The position numbers and the translations under genes were made by a program. From contig DATKCA010000212.1 of the NCBI GenBank assembly GCA_035544675.1, forward strand, positions 1 through 20,046: a DNA stretch of 20,046 nucleotides, written 5' to 3'. Below, piece after piece: positions 7,576 through 16,282 of the stretch. The notes under the pieces are model-generated. The model was not told the origin of the DNA and ran no database searches. It saw only the letters and a program-made list of their open reading frames with translations. The first letter of the stretch is position 1, and each line of letters starts with the position of its first letter. The DNA comes from DATKCA01 sp035544675. Its GTDB lineage: Bacteria; Acidobacteriota; Thermoanaerobaculia; Gp7-AA8.

Positions 7576-8781
7576 ATGCCTGAATTCATCGCCCGAGTCG
7601 GTACGCCGGACGGGGACGTCATCGAGCGTCACGTCCGTGCGAGCAGCGTCCGCGCCGCGCAGGAAGACCTCCGCCGGCAGGGCATGTACGTCTTCGAGGT
7701 GAAGCGTGGCGCCTTCTCGCTCCGCGAGATCCTGCCGATGAAGAAGGCGATCACCACGGAGCGCTTCCTGCTGTTCAATCAGGAGTTGCTGGCGCTCGTG
7801 CGCGCCGGCCTGCCCATCATCCAGTCGTTCGACATCATGCTGGAACGGCAGAAGAACCTGGCCTTCCGGACGATCCTCACGGACATCCGCGACAAGGTCA
7901 AATCGGGCGTCGCTCTCTCGGACGCGTTCGCCTCGTACGGCGACCTCTTCCCCCCTATCTACTCGACGTCGCTGCGCGCCGGGGAGCGGTCCGGCGACCT
8001 CGAAGGCGTCCTGAAGCGCTTCCTCCGCTACCAGAAGATGATCGTGAACCTGCGCAAGCGGGTCGTGTCCGCCCTCATCTACCCGGCCGTCCTGCTGATC
8101 CTGATGAGCGGGCTCATCTTCATCATGCTCGCCTACGTCATCCCGAAATTCACCGAGTTCTTCGCCGGATTCGGGGCGGAATTGCCGATTTTCACCCGCG
8201 CCATGATCCTGGTAGCCACCACGTTCCGGGAACACCTCGTGGTGGTGGTGGTCAGCGCGTTTGTCACGGCGATCCTGCTTCGCCGGTGGGCGCGGACGTC
8301 CGGCCGCCTGATCTGGGATCGCTTCAAGCTGCGGGTTCCGCTGGTGGGAGGAATCCTTCACCGCTTCGCCCTCATGCAGTTCACCCAGTCCCTCGGCACC
8401 CTCCTGGGCGGCGGGACGCCGATGGTCCCCGCGCTCGAGATCGCTTCGCAGTCGATCACGAATCAACTGGTAGCCACCCGTGTTTACGGCATCGTCCAGA
8501 ACGTGCGGAACGGCGAGCCGCTGTGGCGCTCGCTGGAGGAGACGAAAGTCGTGAGCGACCTGGCCATCGAAATGATCAAGGTCGGGGAATCGACCGGGGC
8601 GCTGACGGAAATGCTCAATAATGTGAGCGAGTTCTACGATGAGGAGATCGAGGCGCGTCTGGCTCGGGTCGTGACCGCGATCGAGCCCATCATTCTCGTC
8701 ATCATGGGCGGCCTCATCGCGATGCTGCTCTACGCGTTTTATCTGCCCCTGTTCCAGCTCTCGACGGTAGGCCAAGGATAA
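7576..8781 (+). CDS. gspF: Type II secretion / type IV pilus platform protein GspF/PilC
   Basis: GspF is the inner-membrane platform that couples the ATPase to pseudopilin assembly. The 401-aa protein starts with MPEFIARVGTPDGDVIERH, the usual N-terminal sandwich of the family, so ATG 7576 is preferred over an in-frame GTG at 7531, which would add 15 atypical residues. Two T2SSF repeats are visible: one at roughly residues 65-190 (FNQELLALVRAGLPIIQSFD; LSDAFASYGDLFPPIYSTSLRAGERSGDLEGVL), and a second at ~265-390 (FTQSLGTLLGGGTPMVPALE; IKVGESTGALTEML). Hydrophobic segments follow each repeat (YPAVLLILMSGLIFIMLAYVIP; IILVIMGGLIAMLLYAFYLP), with another around residues 215-235. Length and features are normal for GspF/PilC. 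It is the first gene of the + strand operon and is separated from gspE by a heptamer-repeat hairpin. Confidence 0.93.
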   Translation: MPEFIARVGTPDGDVIERHVRASSVRAAQEDLRRQGMYVFEVKRGAFSLREILPMKKAITTERFLLFNQELLALVRAGLPIIQSFDIMLERQKNLAFRTILTDIRDKVKSGVALSDAFASYGDLFPPIYSTSLRAGERSGDLEGVLKRFLRYQKMIVNLRKRVVSALIYPAVLLILMSGLIFIMLAYVIPKFTEFFAGFGAELPIFTRAMILVATTFREHLVVVVVSAFVTAILLRRWARTSGRLIWDRFKLRVPLVGGILHRFALMQFTQSLGTLLGGGTPMVPALEIASQSITNQLVATRVYGIVQNVRNGEPLWRSLEETKVVSDLAIEMIKVGESTGALTEMLNNVSEFYDEEIEARLARVVTAIEPIILVIMGGLIAMLLYAFYLPLFQLSTVGQG

Positions 8782-8784
8782 AAA

Positions 8785-8862
8785 GGGGCTCGGGGCTCAG
8801 GGCTCAGGGCTCAGGGCTGTGGGGGACGAACCCCGGAGCCCGGAGCCCGGAGCCCGGAGCCC
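8785..8862. repeat. Heptanucleotide tandem repeat hairpin between gspF and gspE
   Basis: The left arm has five 7-bp units (GGGGCTC twice, AGGGCTC twice, then AGGGCTG) at 8785-8819. The right arm has four perfect GGAGCCC units at 8835-8862. The arms are complementary at six of every seven positions, so the RNA or single-stranded DNA can fold into a long GC-rich stem with a ~16-base loop. It fills the gap between the gspF stop (8781) and the gspE ATG (8870). It may attenuate or stabilise the transcript at this junction. The 7-bp periodicity is shared with the repeats at 16288-16315 and 18931-19071. Confidence 0.9.
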
Positions 8863-8869
8863 AGACAAT

Positions 8870-10494
<1,625 letters not shown>

Positions 10495-10495
<1 letters not shown>

Positions 10496-11394
10496 TGGCC
10501 CGCACGTATCCTCCCGACGTCATCGTCGTCGACACCGACGGCCTGCTGCACGCGAGATTCAACCGCGGCAGCAAGGGCCCCGACCTCGAGCAGGCCAAGG
10601 CCTATCGCTACCCGTCCGACACGACGTTCAAGAGCGGCGTGGTGACTCCCGAGCTCACCGACGAGGTCTCGTTCACGGAGACCCTGCGACGGGTGAGGAG
10701 CGAGAGCGGCAAATGGGATCGCGTCTCCCTGCTCCTGCCCGACTCCTGGTTCCGCATCAACATCCTCGAGCTCCCCTCGCTCTCCGACCGCCCGCACGAG
10801 GCCATGCACGCCGTGCGCTGGAGCCTCAAGCGCACGCTGCCGATCCCGCCGGAGTCGCTCCGCGTGGCCTACGAGATCCTGTCCCGCAACGGCTCGGCGG
10901 TGAAGCTCCTCGTCGTCAGCGCGGTCGAGAACACTCTCTCAGGGCTGGAGCGGCTCTTCACCGCAGCGGACGTCGAGGTCGTCCTCATCGAGCCGGTCGG
11001 ACTGAACATCTGGAACGCGATCACGGTCCGGGAGCAGAGCACCACCAGGGACCGGATCCTGGTCCACGTCCGCGATCACGATTTCACCACGGCCGTGTTC
11101 CGCGGACCGCTGCCGATGTTCATCCGCTCGAGGAATCTCAGCGGTGAGCGGACGCTGCAGCAGGAGATCCGGCTGTCGGCGAGCTATCTGCGGGACGCCC
11201 TGCAGGCGGTGAGCGTGGAGCGCTGCTATTTCGCTTCGAATCGTGACGACGCAGACGTCCGCGACGCGCTGGCGGCGGAGTTCGGCGCGCCGGTCGTGCC
11301 GGTCGTCCTTCGCGACTATGTCGACCGCGAACCCTCACAGTCGACAGGCATGGAGGCGGAGCTGACCGCCTGCACGGGAGTGTTCACGGGTTGA
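10495..11394 (+). CDS. pilM: PilM/GspL-cytoplasmic-domain-like actin-fold protein
   Basis: PilM is the cytoplasmic ring component that links PilN to the assembly ATPase. The ATG overlaps the gspE stop by one base (TAATG), giving 299 aa. There is no transmembrane segment, consistent with PilM rather than full-length GspL. Recognisable pieces are an N-terminal beta-hairpin (VIVVDTDGLLHARF), LLLPDSWFRINILELPS followed by HAVRWSLKRTLPIPPESLRVAYE, typical of the PilM/GspL ASKHA fold, then KLLVVSAVENTLSGLERLFTAADVEVVLIEP and VPVVLRDYV. It is somewhat shorter than typical PilM (~350 aa). Sequence similarity across this family is low, so the assignment rests mainly on fold motifs and its position directly before pilN and pilO. 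Confidence 0.8.
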
Positions 11395-11969
11395 AGACTC
11401 TTCATCTCAATCTCGCCGCGTCACCCTATCGCGATTACCGCCCGCTCTACGCGGTCGTGGTGGTCGTCTCGGTGGTCATCGCCTTCCTGATGTTGAACAA
11501 CGTCGACACGTATTACCGGTACGTCCGGGAGACGAGCAGCACGCGCGCCCGGATCGCGCAGATCGAGGCGCAGATCGCGGCCGAGGGCAAACGCGCCGAG
11601 GCGGCCGCGGCGCAGACGCGCACGATCGACGTGACCACGCTGGGAAAGCAGACCCGCTTCATCAACATCCAGCTCGCCGAGCGCGCATTCTCGTGGAGCG
11701 AGCTGCTGGACAGGCTCGAGGACGTCCTGCCGCGCGACGTCCGCATCATGTCCATCGCCCCGTCGTTCGACGAGAGCGGCCTCGTTCACCTCAACATGAT
11801 GTGCGAGGCCAAGAACAGCAACAGCATGATCGTCACGGTGGACCGCTTCAACCGCAGCGCCTACTTCACCAATGCCTTCCCCGCCAACGAGGAGAACACC
11901 GGAACCGGTTTCCGCTTCAACCTCGGCGTCGATTACAGGCCGTCCATCCCCCGGGTGGTGTCGAAATGA
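11391..11969 (+). CDS. pilN: PilN-like inner-membrane assembly protein
   Basis: 192 aa with a TTG start at 11391-11393 overlapping the TGA of pilM (TTGA). The short N-terminal cytoplasmic tail MKTLHLNLAASPYRDYR carries the NLxxxPYR-type motif by which PilN binds PilM. It is followed by one transmembrane helix (VVVVVSVVIAFLMLNNV, about residues 22-40), a short coiled coil (SSTRARIAQIEAQIAAEGKR) and a ferredoxin-like periplasmic domain (WSELLDRLEDVLPRDVRIMSIAPSF). PilN and PilO form the periplasmic heterodimer of the alignment complex. No alternative ATG occurs before the conserved tail, which supports the TTG start. Confidence 0.85.
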   Translation: MKTLHLNLAASPYRDYRPLYAVVVVVSVVIAFLMLNNVDTYYRYVRETSSTRARIAQIEAQIAAEGKRAEAAAAQTRTIDVTTLGKQTRFINIQLAERAFSWSELLDRLEDVLPRDVRIMSIAPSFDESGLVHLNMMCEAKNSNSMIVTVDRFNRSAYFTNAFPANEENTGTGFRFNLGVDYRPSIPRVVSK

Positions 11970-12559
11970 TCTGGCGCGAGAAACGAACTCTGCTGATCGT
12001 CCTCGGGGCCATCCTCCTGGCCAACGCGATCTTCTTCTTCACCTATCGCGTTCAGTACGAGAACCGCCTCCGCGCGCTCGACACCCGGCTCGACCAGGTC
12101 ACCGCCGACCTGGAGCAGGCCCGGGGCGCGCGCCTCGCCGCCGAGCGCCAGGTGGCCGAGTACAGGAAGATCCAGCAGGACGTGGACGACATCATCCAGA
12201 ACAGATGGTCCACGCAGAGCGAGCGGCTCACCGCGCTCATCGGTGAAGTCAAGAAAATGACCGAGGCCAGCCGGCTCACGCCGCCGACGTTCTCCTTCAC
12301 CCGGACGGAGGCGAGGAAGGCCTCCGCCACGGACAAGACGCCGGGGGCGGTGCAGGTGGGCGTGGCATTCACCGTGCGCGGCTCGTATCAGCAGATCCGG
12401 CAGCTGATCAACCGGATCGAGCTGTCCAACCAGTTTGTGATCATCAGCCAGATGGGGCTCTCGTCCGACAGCGGCGAGCAGCTTTCGATGACCATACAAC
12501 TCAAGACGCTGTTCCGCGATACGTCGGCGGTTCGCCAGCCGGCGAATCAAGACCTGTAG
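11966..12559 (+). CDS. pilO: PilO-like inner-membrane assembly protein
   Basis: 197 aa. The ATG at 11966 overlaps the pilN stop as ATGA. The architecture mirrors PilN: a basic N-terminus (MIWREKR), one transmembrane helix (TLLIVLGAILLANAIFFFTY, residues ~8-27), a coiled coil (residues ~30-75, LDTRLDQVTADLEQARGARL) and a C-terminal ferredoxin-like domain (VGVAFTVRGSYQQIRQLINR and LSNQFVIISQMGLSS). This fits the partner of PilN in the periplasmic ring, or GspM in type II systems. The assignment rests on architecture and on its position between the pilN-like and pilP-like genes. Confidence 0.8.
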   Translation: MIWREKRTLLIVLGAILLANAIFFFTYRVQYENRLRALDTRLDQVTADLEQARGARLAAERQVAEYRKIQQDVDDIIQNRWSTQSERLTALIGEVKKMTEASRLTPPTFSFTRTEARKASATDKTPGAVQVGVAFTVRGSYQQIRQLINRIELSNQFVIISQMGLSSDSGEQLSMTIQLKTLFRDTSAVRQPANQDL

Positions 12560-13210
12560 ATGGATTGGATGAACTGGAAGACCTGGACAGTGGTGGGCGT
12601 GATCGTCATCGCCCTTTTTGCGATCTACACGTTCGCGTCGCCCGAGCCTGCGCCGCCGCTGGCCGGCTCAGCGAGCCCGGCCGGCTCGCAGCGCCGCAGC
12701 GTGGTGCGGACGCCTGGCGTGGACCGGATCCACACCGAGTGGCTGGAGGGCCAGACCGGAAGCTACAGCAGCAGGCGGAACCTGTTCTCCTTCCCCGCCC
12801 CACCCCCGCCGCCCCCGCCCCCTCCTCCCCAGCCTCCGCCGGACCGGGACGGGGACGGCATCCCCGACTATCTGGACAACTGTCCCGATGTGTGGAATCC
12901 CGACCAGCAGGACCTCGACCGCGACGGCATCGGCACGGCGTGCGAGACCGAACTTCCCGAGATCGAGCCGCCACCGCCGCCTCCGCCCGAGCCGCAGCCG
13001 CCGCCCTTCACCTACAAGTACTTCGGTACGTTCGGCATCGCGTCCAATCCGATTGCCACGTTCGCCCGGGAGGGCGAGATCGTGAACGCTCGCGTCGGCG
13101 ACATCATCGAGGGTAAGTTCATCCTTCGCAGCATCGGCATCGAGTCCGTGGAGATCGGCTTCACAGGCTTCCCGCCCAACAAGACGCAGCGAGTACCAAT
13201 CGGCCAGTGA
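12560..13210 (+). CDS. PilP/GspC-like connector with thrombospondin type 3 calcium-binding repeat
   Basis: 216 aa; the ATG follows the pilO stop with no gap. Residues ~10-26 (TVVGVIVIALFAIYTFA) are a single transmembrane anchor, so this is membrane-anchored like GspC rather than a lipoprotein like many PilP. A proline run at 80-94 leads into a thrombospondin type 3 repeat at 95-128 (DRDGDGIPDYLDNCP then DLDRDGIGTAC), with regularly spaced Asp for calcium and Cys108/Cys128 able to form a disulfide. A second proline-rich linker (136-149) follows. The C-terminal ~65 residues (YFGTFGIASNPIATFAREGEIVNARVGDIIEGKFILRSIG) resemble the beta domain of PilP or the GspC homology region that contacts the secretin N0 domain. 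Its place just before the secretin gene agrees with a connector role. Calcium binding is inferred from the motif. Confidence 0.75.
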   Translation: MDWMNWKTWTVVGVIVIALFAIYTFASPEPAPPLAGSASPAGSQRRSVVRTPGVDRIHTEWLEGQTGSYSSRRNLFSFPAPPPPPPPPPPQPPPDRDGDGIPDYLDNCPDVWNPDQQDLDRDGIGTACETELPEIEPPPPPPPEPQPPPFTYKYFGTFGIASNPIATFAREGEIVNARVGDIIEGKFILRSIGIESVEIGFTGFPPNKTQRVPIGQ

Positions 13211-13233
13211 CATTCGTGACATTCACGCGTCAC
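13207..13233. repeat. Small direct repeat at the pilP-like/secretin gap
   Basis: GTGACATTC occurs twice in tandem (13207-13224), and the second copy's GTGAC pairs with GTCAC at 13229-13233. The first copy includes the TGA stop of the pilP-like gene. The remaining ~20 bases before the secretin ATG hold no strong Shine-Dalgarno site (AGGA at 13240-13243 is the best). This is the longest gap within the downstream half of the operon, and a function is not evident. Confidence 0.35.
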
Positions 13234-13253
13234 AGACCTAGGACCAGATAACG

Positions 13254-15797
13254 ATGAAGAGATTGACGAAAGCAGCGCCCGTGTTCCTGCTGATCCTCGC
13301 GCTGACCAGCTCGTGCGCGAGCTACTCAGCGTGGCAGAAGGGCCGCGCCGCCGAGTTATCGAAGGACTGGGACAACGCCGTCATCGAGTACGAGAAGGCG
13401 CTGCAGGTCGATCCGGGGAACCGGCGGTTCAAGCTCGCCATGCAGCGGGCCAGCCGCGAAGCCTCGCGTGCGCACTTCGAGAAGGGCAAGTCGCTGCGCG
13501 CCGCGGCCATCGCGGCCAGCCCGAACGGAAGCGGCAACGGAAGCGGCGCCAGCGACGAGGCCCTCCGTCTCATGCAGATGGCCGGGACGGAGCTGGAGCT
13601 GACCGTGAAGCTCGACCCCGCCAACCAGTTCGCCGCCGTCGAGCTGGCCAAGACCGTTCAGTTCCTGCAGGACGCCCAGCGCGCCGCCGCGGAGTCGACC
13701 TCCATCGCCGAGATCAAGCGGCGAGCCCGCGGCAACGTCACGAAAGCGCAGCCGCCCGCCCTGAATCCCGCCTCCGACGAGCCGATCTCCCTCTCCTTCC
13801 CCCGCGAGACCCCGGTCAAGGACATCTACCGGGCCCTCGGAAACGCGTTCGGCATCAACATTCTCTTCGACCAGGCCGTCAAGGACGACCGCATCGTCAT
13901 CGAGCTGCGGGACGTCACCGCGCAGCAGGCCCTCGAGCGGGTCATGCAGGCCGCCAACCACTTCTACAAGGTCCTCGACGAGAAGACGATCATCGTCGTC
14001 CCTGACAACCCTCAGGCCCGGCGCGACTACGAAGACCTCGTCATCAGGACGTTCTATCTGTCGAACGGCGACGCCGAACAGGTCACCAACGTGGTCCGCA
14101 CCATGATCGAGGCGCGCAACGTCTTCCCCCTCAAGGCGCTCAACGCGATCACGATCCGCGACACCGCCGACAAGGTCCGCATCGCCGAGAAGATCATCGA
14201 GGCCAACGACAAGGCCAAGGCCGAGGTCGTCGTCACCGTCGAGCTCGTGCAGCTCGACCTCAACAAGATCCGAGACGTGGGCCTGGCTGTGACCGGCGGC
14301 AGCTCGATGAACGCATCGCCGTTCAGGACCGGCGCCGACGGCTCCCGCACCGCGTTCAGCGGCGGCACTCTCAGCGAGATCGCGGAGATCATCGGCAGCA
14401 CCGACGCCCTGCGCAACAACCTGACCTTCACCATCCCCACAGCGACGTACTCGCTGGTCAAGACCCTCGGCAACAGCGAGCTGCTGGCGAACCCGGAGCT
14501 GCGCATCTCCGAGGGTGAGAAGGCCACGCTGCACATCGGGCAGCGCATCCCGGTGCCCGTTTCGACATTCACCACCATCACCACCACCGGGGCGAACCCG
14601 TACCAGCCGTCGGTCTCGTTCCAGTATCAGGACGTCGGCATCAAGGTGTCGATGGAGCCGCGCGTGCACCACAACCGCGAGGTGACCCTGAAGCTCACCG
14701 TCGAGGTCTCGAACCAGGGCGATCCGGTGACGGTGGAGGGCTTCCTCCCCCAGCCGACGTTCGCCACGCGCACGATCGAGTCGACCATCCGCCTCAAGGA
14801 TGGGGAGACGAACTTCCTGGCCGGCCTCATTCAGGACAGCACCATCAACAGCAGCACGAAGACGCCCTTCTTCGGCGATATCCCCTTCATCGGCCGGCTT
14901 TTCACGAAGACGCGCGAGGAGAACCGGCGCACCGACCTCGTGCTGACGATGACGCCGCACATCGTGCGCATTCCCGATATCACCGATGACGACCTCGCGC
15001 CGATGTGGGTGGGCACGACGAACAATCTGACGTTCCGCGGCGTGACGCCGCGCATCGAGTCGCAGTCCAACGTCGACCCGTTCACGCCGGCGCAGAGGCC
15101 CGCCACGGCCACCGCGCCCCCGGTGCCGGGACAGTTCAACACGGGCGGCCTCGGCATCAACCCCGGCACGTCCCAGGGCCCGGTGCAGTCCGTTCCGCCG
15201 CCGCAGCCGCCGGGATTCGTCCCGCCGTCCGGAGGCGCGCCGGCCGATCCGTTCCGGCGACCACAACCGCAGCCGCAGGCGCAGCCACAGAATCCGCCGT
15301 CACCGCAGGCGCAGCTCCAGACCGGCGAGACGGATGCGCTGACCATCTCCAACGCCGCCGCGGTGTCGGAGGAAGTGCTGATGCGGTTTGCGCCGCGGAT
15401 CGCGCCGCAGCCGATGATCCTGTCCACGAAGCCGGGTGAGCAGAAGCTGTGGACCGTGGTGGGAATGGATCTGCAGGGACTCACCACCGACCGCATCGTG
15501 TTCCGTTACGACAGCCGCGCGCTGGAGATCATGGACGTGATGTTCGGACAGGCCTTCCAGATCGATCCGCAGAGGCCGCCGGTGGTGACGATCGATCGCG
15601 ACAACGGCGTCGTGAAGATCGTCTCGTCCGACGGCAAGCCGCTGTCCTTCCAGAGCGGCGGCGAGATCGTGGTGCTGCGCGTCCAGGGCGGCCTGGTCGG
15701 CGATACCTCTCTGGTCATCGAATCCGCCCAGCTCAGGAACGGGAACGGCGAAATCGTCGTGGCCGCGGTGTCCGGCGGGAGAGCGAGGGTCGAATAG
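13254..15797 (+). CDS. gspD: GspD/PilQ-type secretin with N-terminal TPR region and C-terminal cohesin-like domain
   Basis: Secretins form the outer-membrane pore. 847 aa. A signal peptide ends LALTSSC (Cys21, possible lipoprotein with an atypical lipobox). Residues ~24-140 are TPR-like (AWQKGRAAELSKDWDNAVIEYEKALQVDPGN) with a Gly/Ser/Asn insert (NGSGNGSGAS). The N0/STN domain is at ~177-255 (VKDIYRALGNAFGINILFDQ), then an N1-like domain (~262-320). The secretin domain at ~330-570 has LLANPELRISEGEKATLHIG, VSFQYQDVGIKVSMEPRVH and TPFFGDIPFIGRLF, ending LVLTMTPHIVRIP. A Pro/Gln-rich linker (~610-695) joins a beta-rich region (~715-845: MILSTKPGEQKLWTVVGMDL, LEIMDVMFGQ, GGEIVVLRVQG, TSLVIESAQLRNGNGEIV) with the pattern of cohesin domains. 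Such TPR-secretin-cohesin proteins are longer than classical GspD/PilQ. It follows the pilP-like gene, giving the order M-N-O-P-Q. Confidence 0.92.
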   Translation: MKRLTKAAPVFLLILALTSSCASYSAWQKGRAAELSKDWDNAVIEYEKALQVDPGNRRFKLAMQRASREASRAHFEKGKSLRAAAIAASPNGSGNGSGASDEALRLMQMAGTELELTVKLDPANQFAAVELAKTVQFLQDAQRAAAESTSIAEIKRRARGNVTKAQPPALNPASDEPISLSFPRETPVKDIYRALGNAFGINILFDQAVKDDRIVIELRDVTAQQALERVMQAANHFYKVLDEKTIIVVPDNPQARRDYEDLVIRTFYLSNGDAEQVTNVVRTMIEARNVFPLKALNAITIRDTADKVRIAEKIIEANDKAKAEVVVTVELVQLDLNKIRDVGLAVTGGSSMNASPFRTGADGSRTAFSGGTLSEIAEIIGSTDALRNNLTFTIPTATYSLVKTLGNSELLANPELRISEGEKATLHIGQRIPVPVSTFTTITTTGANPYQPSVSFQYQDVGIKVSMEPRVHHNREVTLKLTVEVSNQGDPVTVEGFLPQPTFATRTIESTIRLKDGETNFLAGLIQDSTINSSTKTPFFGDIPFIGRLFTKTREENRRTDLVLTMTPHIVRIPDITDDDLAPMWVGTTNNLTFRGVTPRIESQSNVDPFTPAQRPATATAPPVPGQFNTGGLGINPGTSQGPVQSVPPPQPPGFVPPSGGAPADPFRRPQPQPQAQPQNPPSPQAQLQTGETDALTISNAAAVSEEVLMRFAPRIAPQPMILSTKPGEQKLWTVVGMDLQGLTTDRIVFRYDSRALEIMDVMFGQAFQIDPQRPPVVTIDRDNGVVKIVSSDGKPLSFQSGGEIVVLRVQGGLVGDTSLVIESAQLRNGNGEIVVAAVSGGRARVE

Positions 15798-16282
15798 TGT
15801 TCCGCGTCCACCGCCAGAAGGGCTTTACGATTGCCGAGCTCGTGACTGTCGTCGCGATCATCGCCATCCTGGCGTCGGTGGCGTTGCCGGTGGCACGGTT
15901 CGGGCTGCGACGGCAGAAGGAGATCGAGTTGCGGGTCCGGCTTCGCAAGATCACGGAAGCCATCGACCGCTACCACGAGCTGATGACGATCCCGGCCAAC
16001 GTGCCGGTGCGGCCGGCCCAGATGCAGGCGCTCGGCTCGGAGGGCTATCCCAAGGACCTGGAGGAGCTGCTCAAAGGGGTGAAGATGAGCGACGGCAAGG
16101 TCGTCCGGCTCCTGCGCGAGCGCGATCTGATCGATCCGATCACCAACAAGACGGAGTGGATCACGCTCTCCACGACGGACGATCCCGACACCAGCTTCAG
16201 CGACGGGAACAACGTCTTCGAGGTTCACTCCACCTCGACGGCGCTCTCGCTGGACGGGAAGACCAGGTACAACGAATGGTGA
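15797..16282 (+). CDS. Pseudopilin 1 (GspG-like)
   Basis: 161 aa. The GTG start shares one base with the secretin TAG stop (TAGTG). The prepilin leader MFRVHRQKG ends at Gly9, and the mature protein would begin FTIAELVTVVAIIAILASVALPVARF with Glu at +5, the canonical N-methylation and prepilin-peptidase pattern. The C-terminal part contains DPITNKTEWITLS, a motif shared with the two following pseudopilins, and a Thr/Ser-rich tail. Its size fits a GspG-type major or minor pseudopilin. A much longer upstream-open frame exists, but it only reads through the secretin gene out of frame. The stop (TGA 16280-16282) overlaps the next gene's ATG. Confidence 0.88.
   Translation: MFRVHRQKGFTIAELVTVVAIIAILASVALPVARFGLRRQKEIELRVRLRKITEAIDRYHELMTIPANVPVRPAQMQALGSEGYPKDLEELLKGVKMSDGKVVRLLRERDLIDPITNKTEWITLSTTDDPDTSFSDGNNVFEVHSTSTALSLDGKTRYNEW

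Noticed and set aside
8819..8869. Upstream GTG start for gspE adding 17 residues
   Set aside because: The added residues (GDEPRSPEPGARSPDN) are pure translation of the heptamer repeat and precede a normal GspE N-terminus at ATG 8870.
13356..15266. 636-codon open frame on the minus strand, opposite the secretin gene
   Set aside because: Arg/Asp/Val/Leu-rich low-complexity translation without motifs, fully covered by a well-supported secretin on the + strand.
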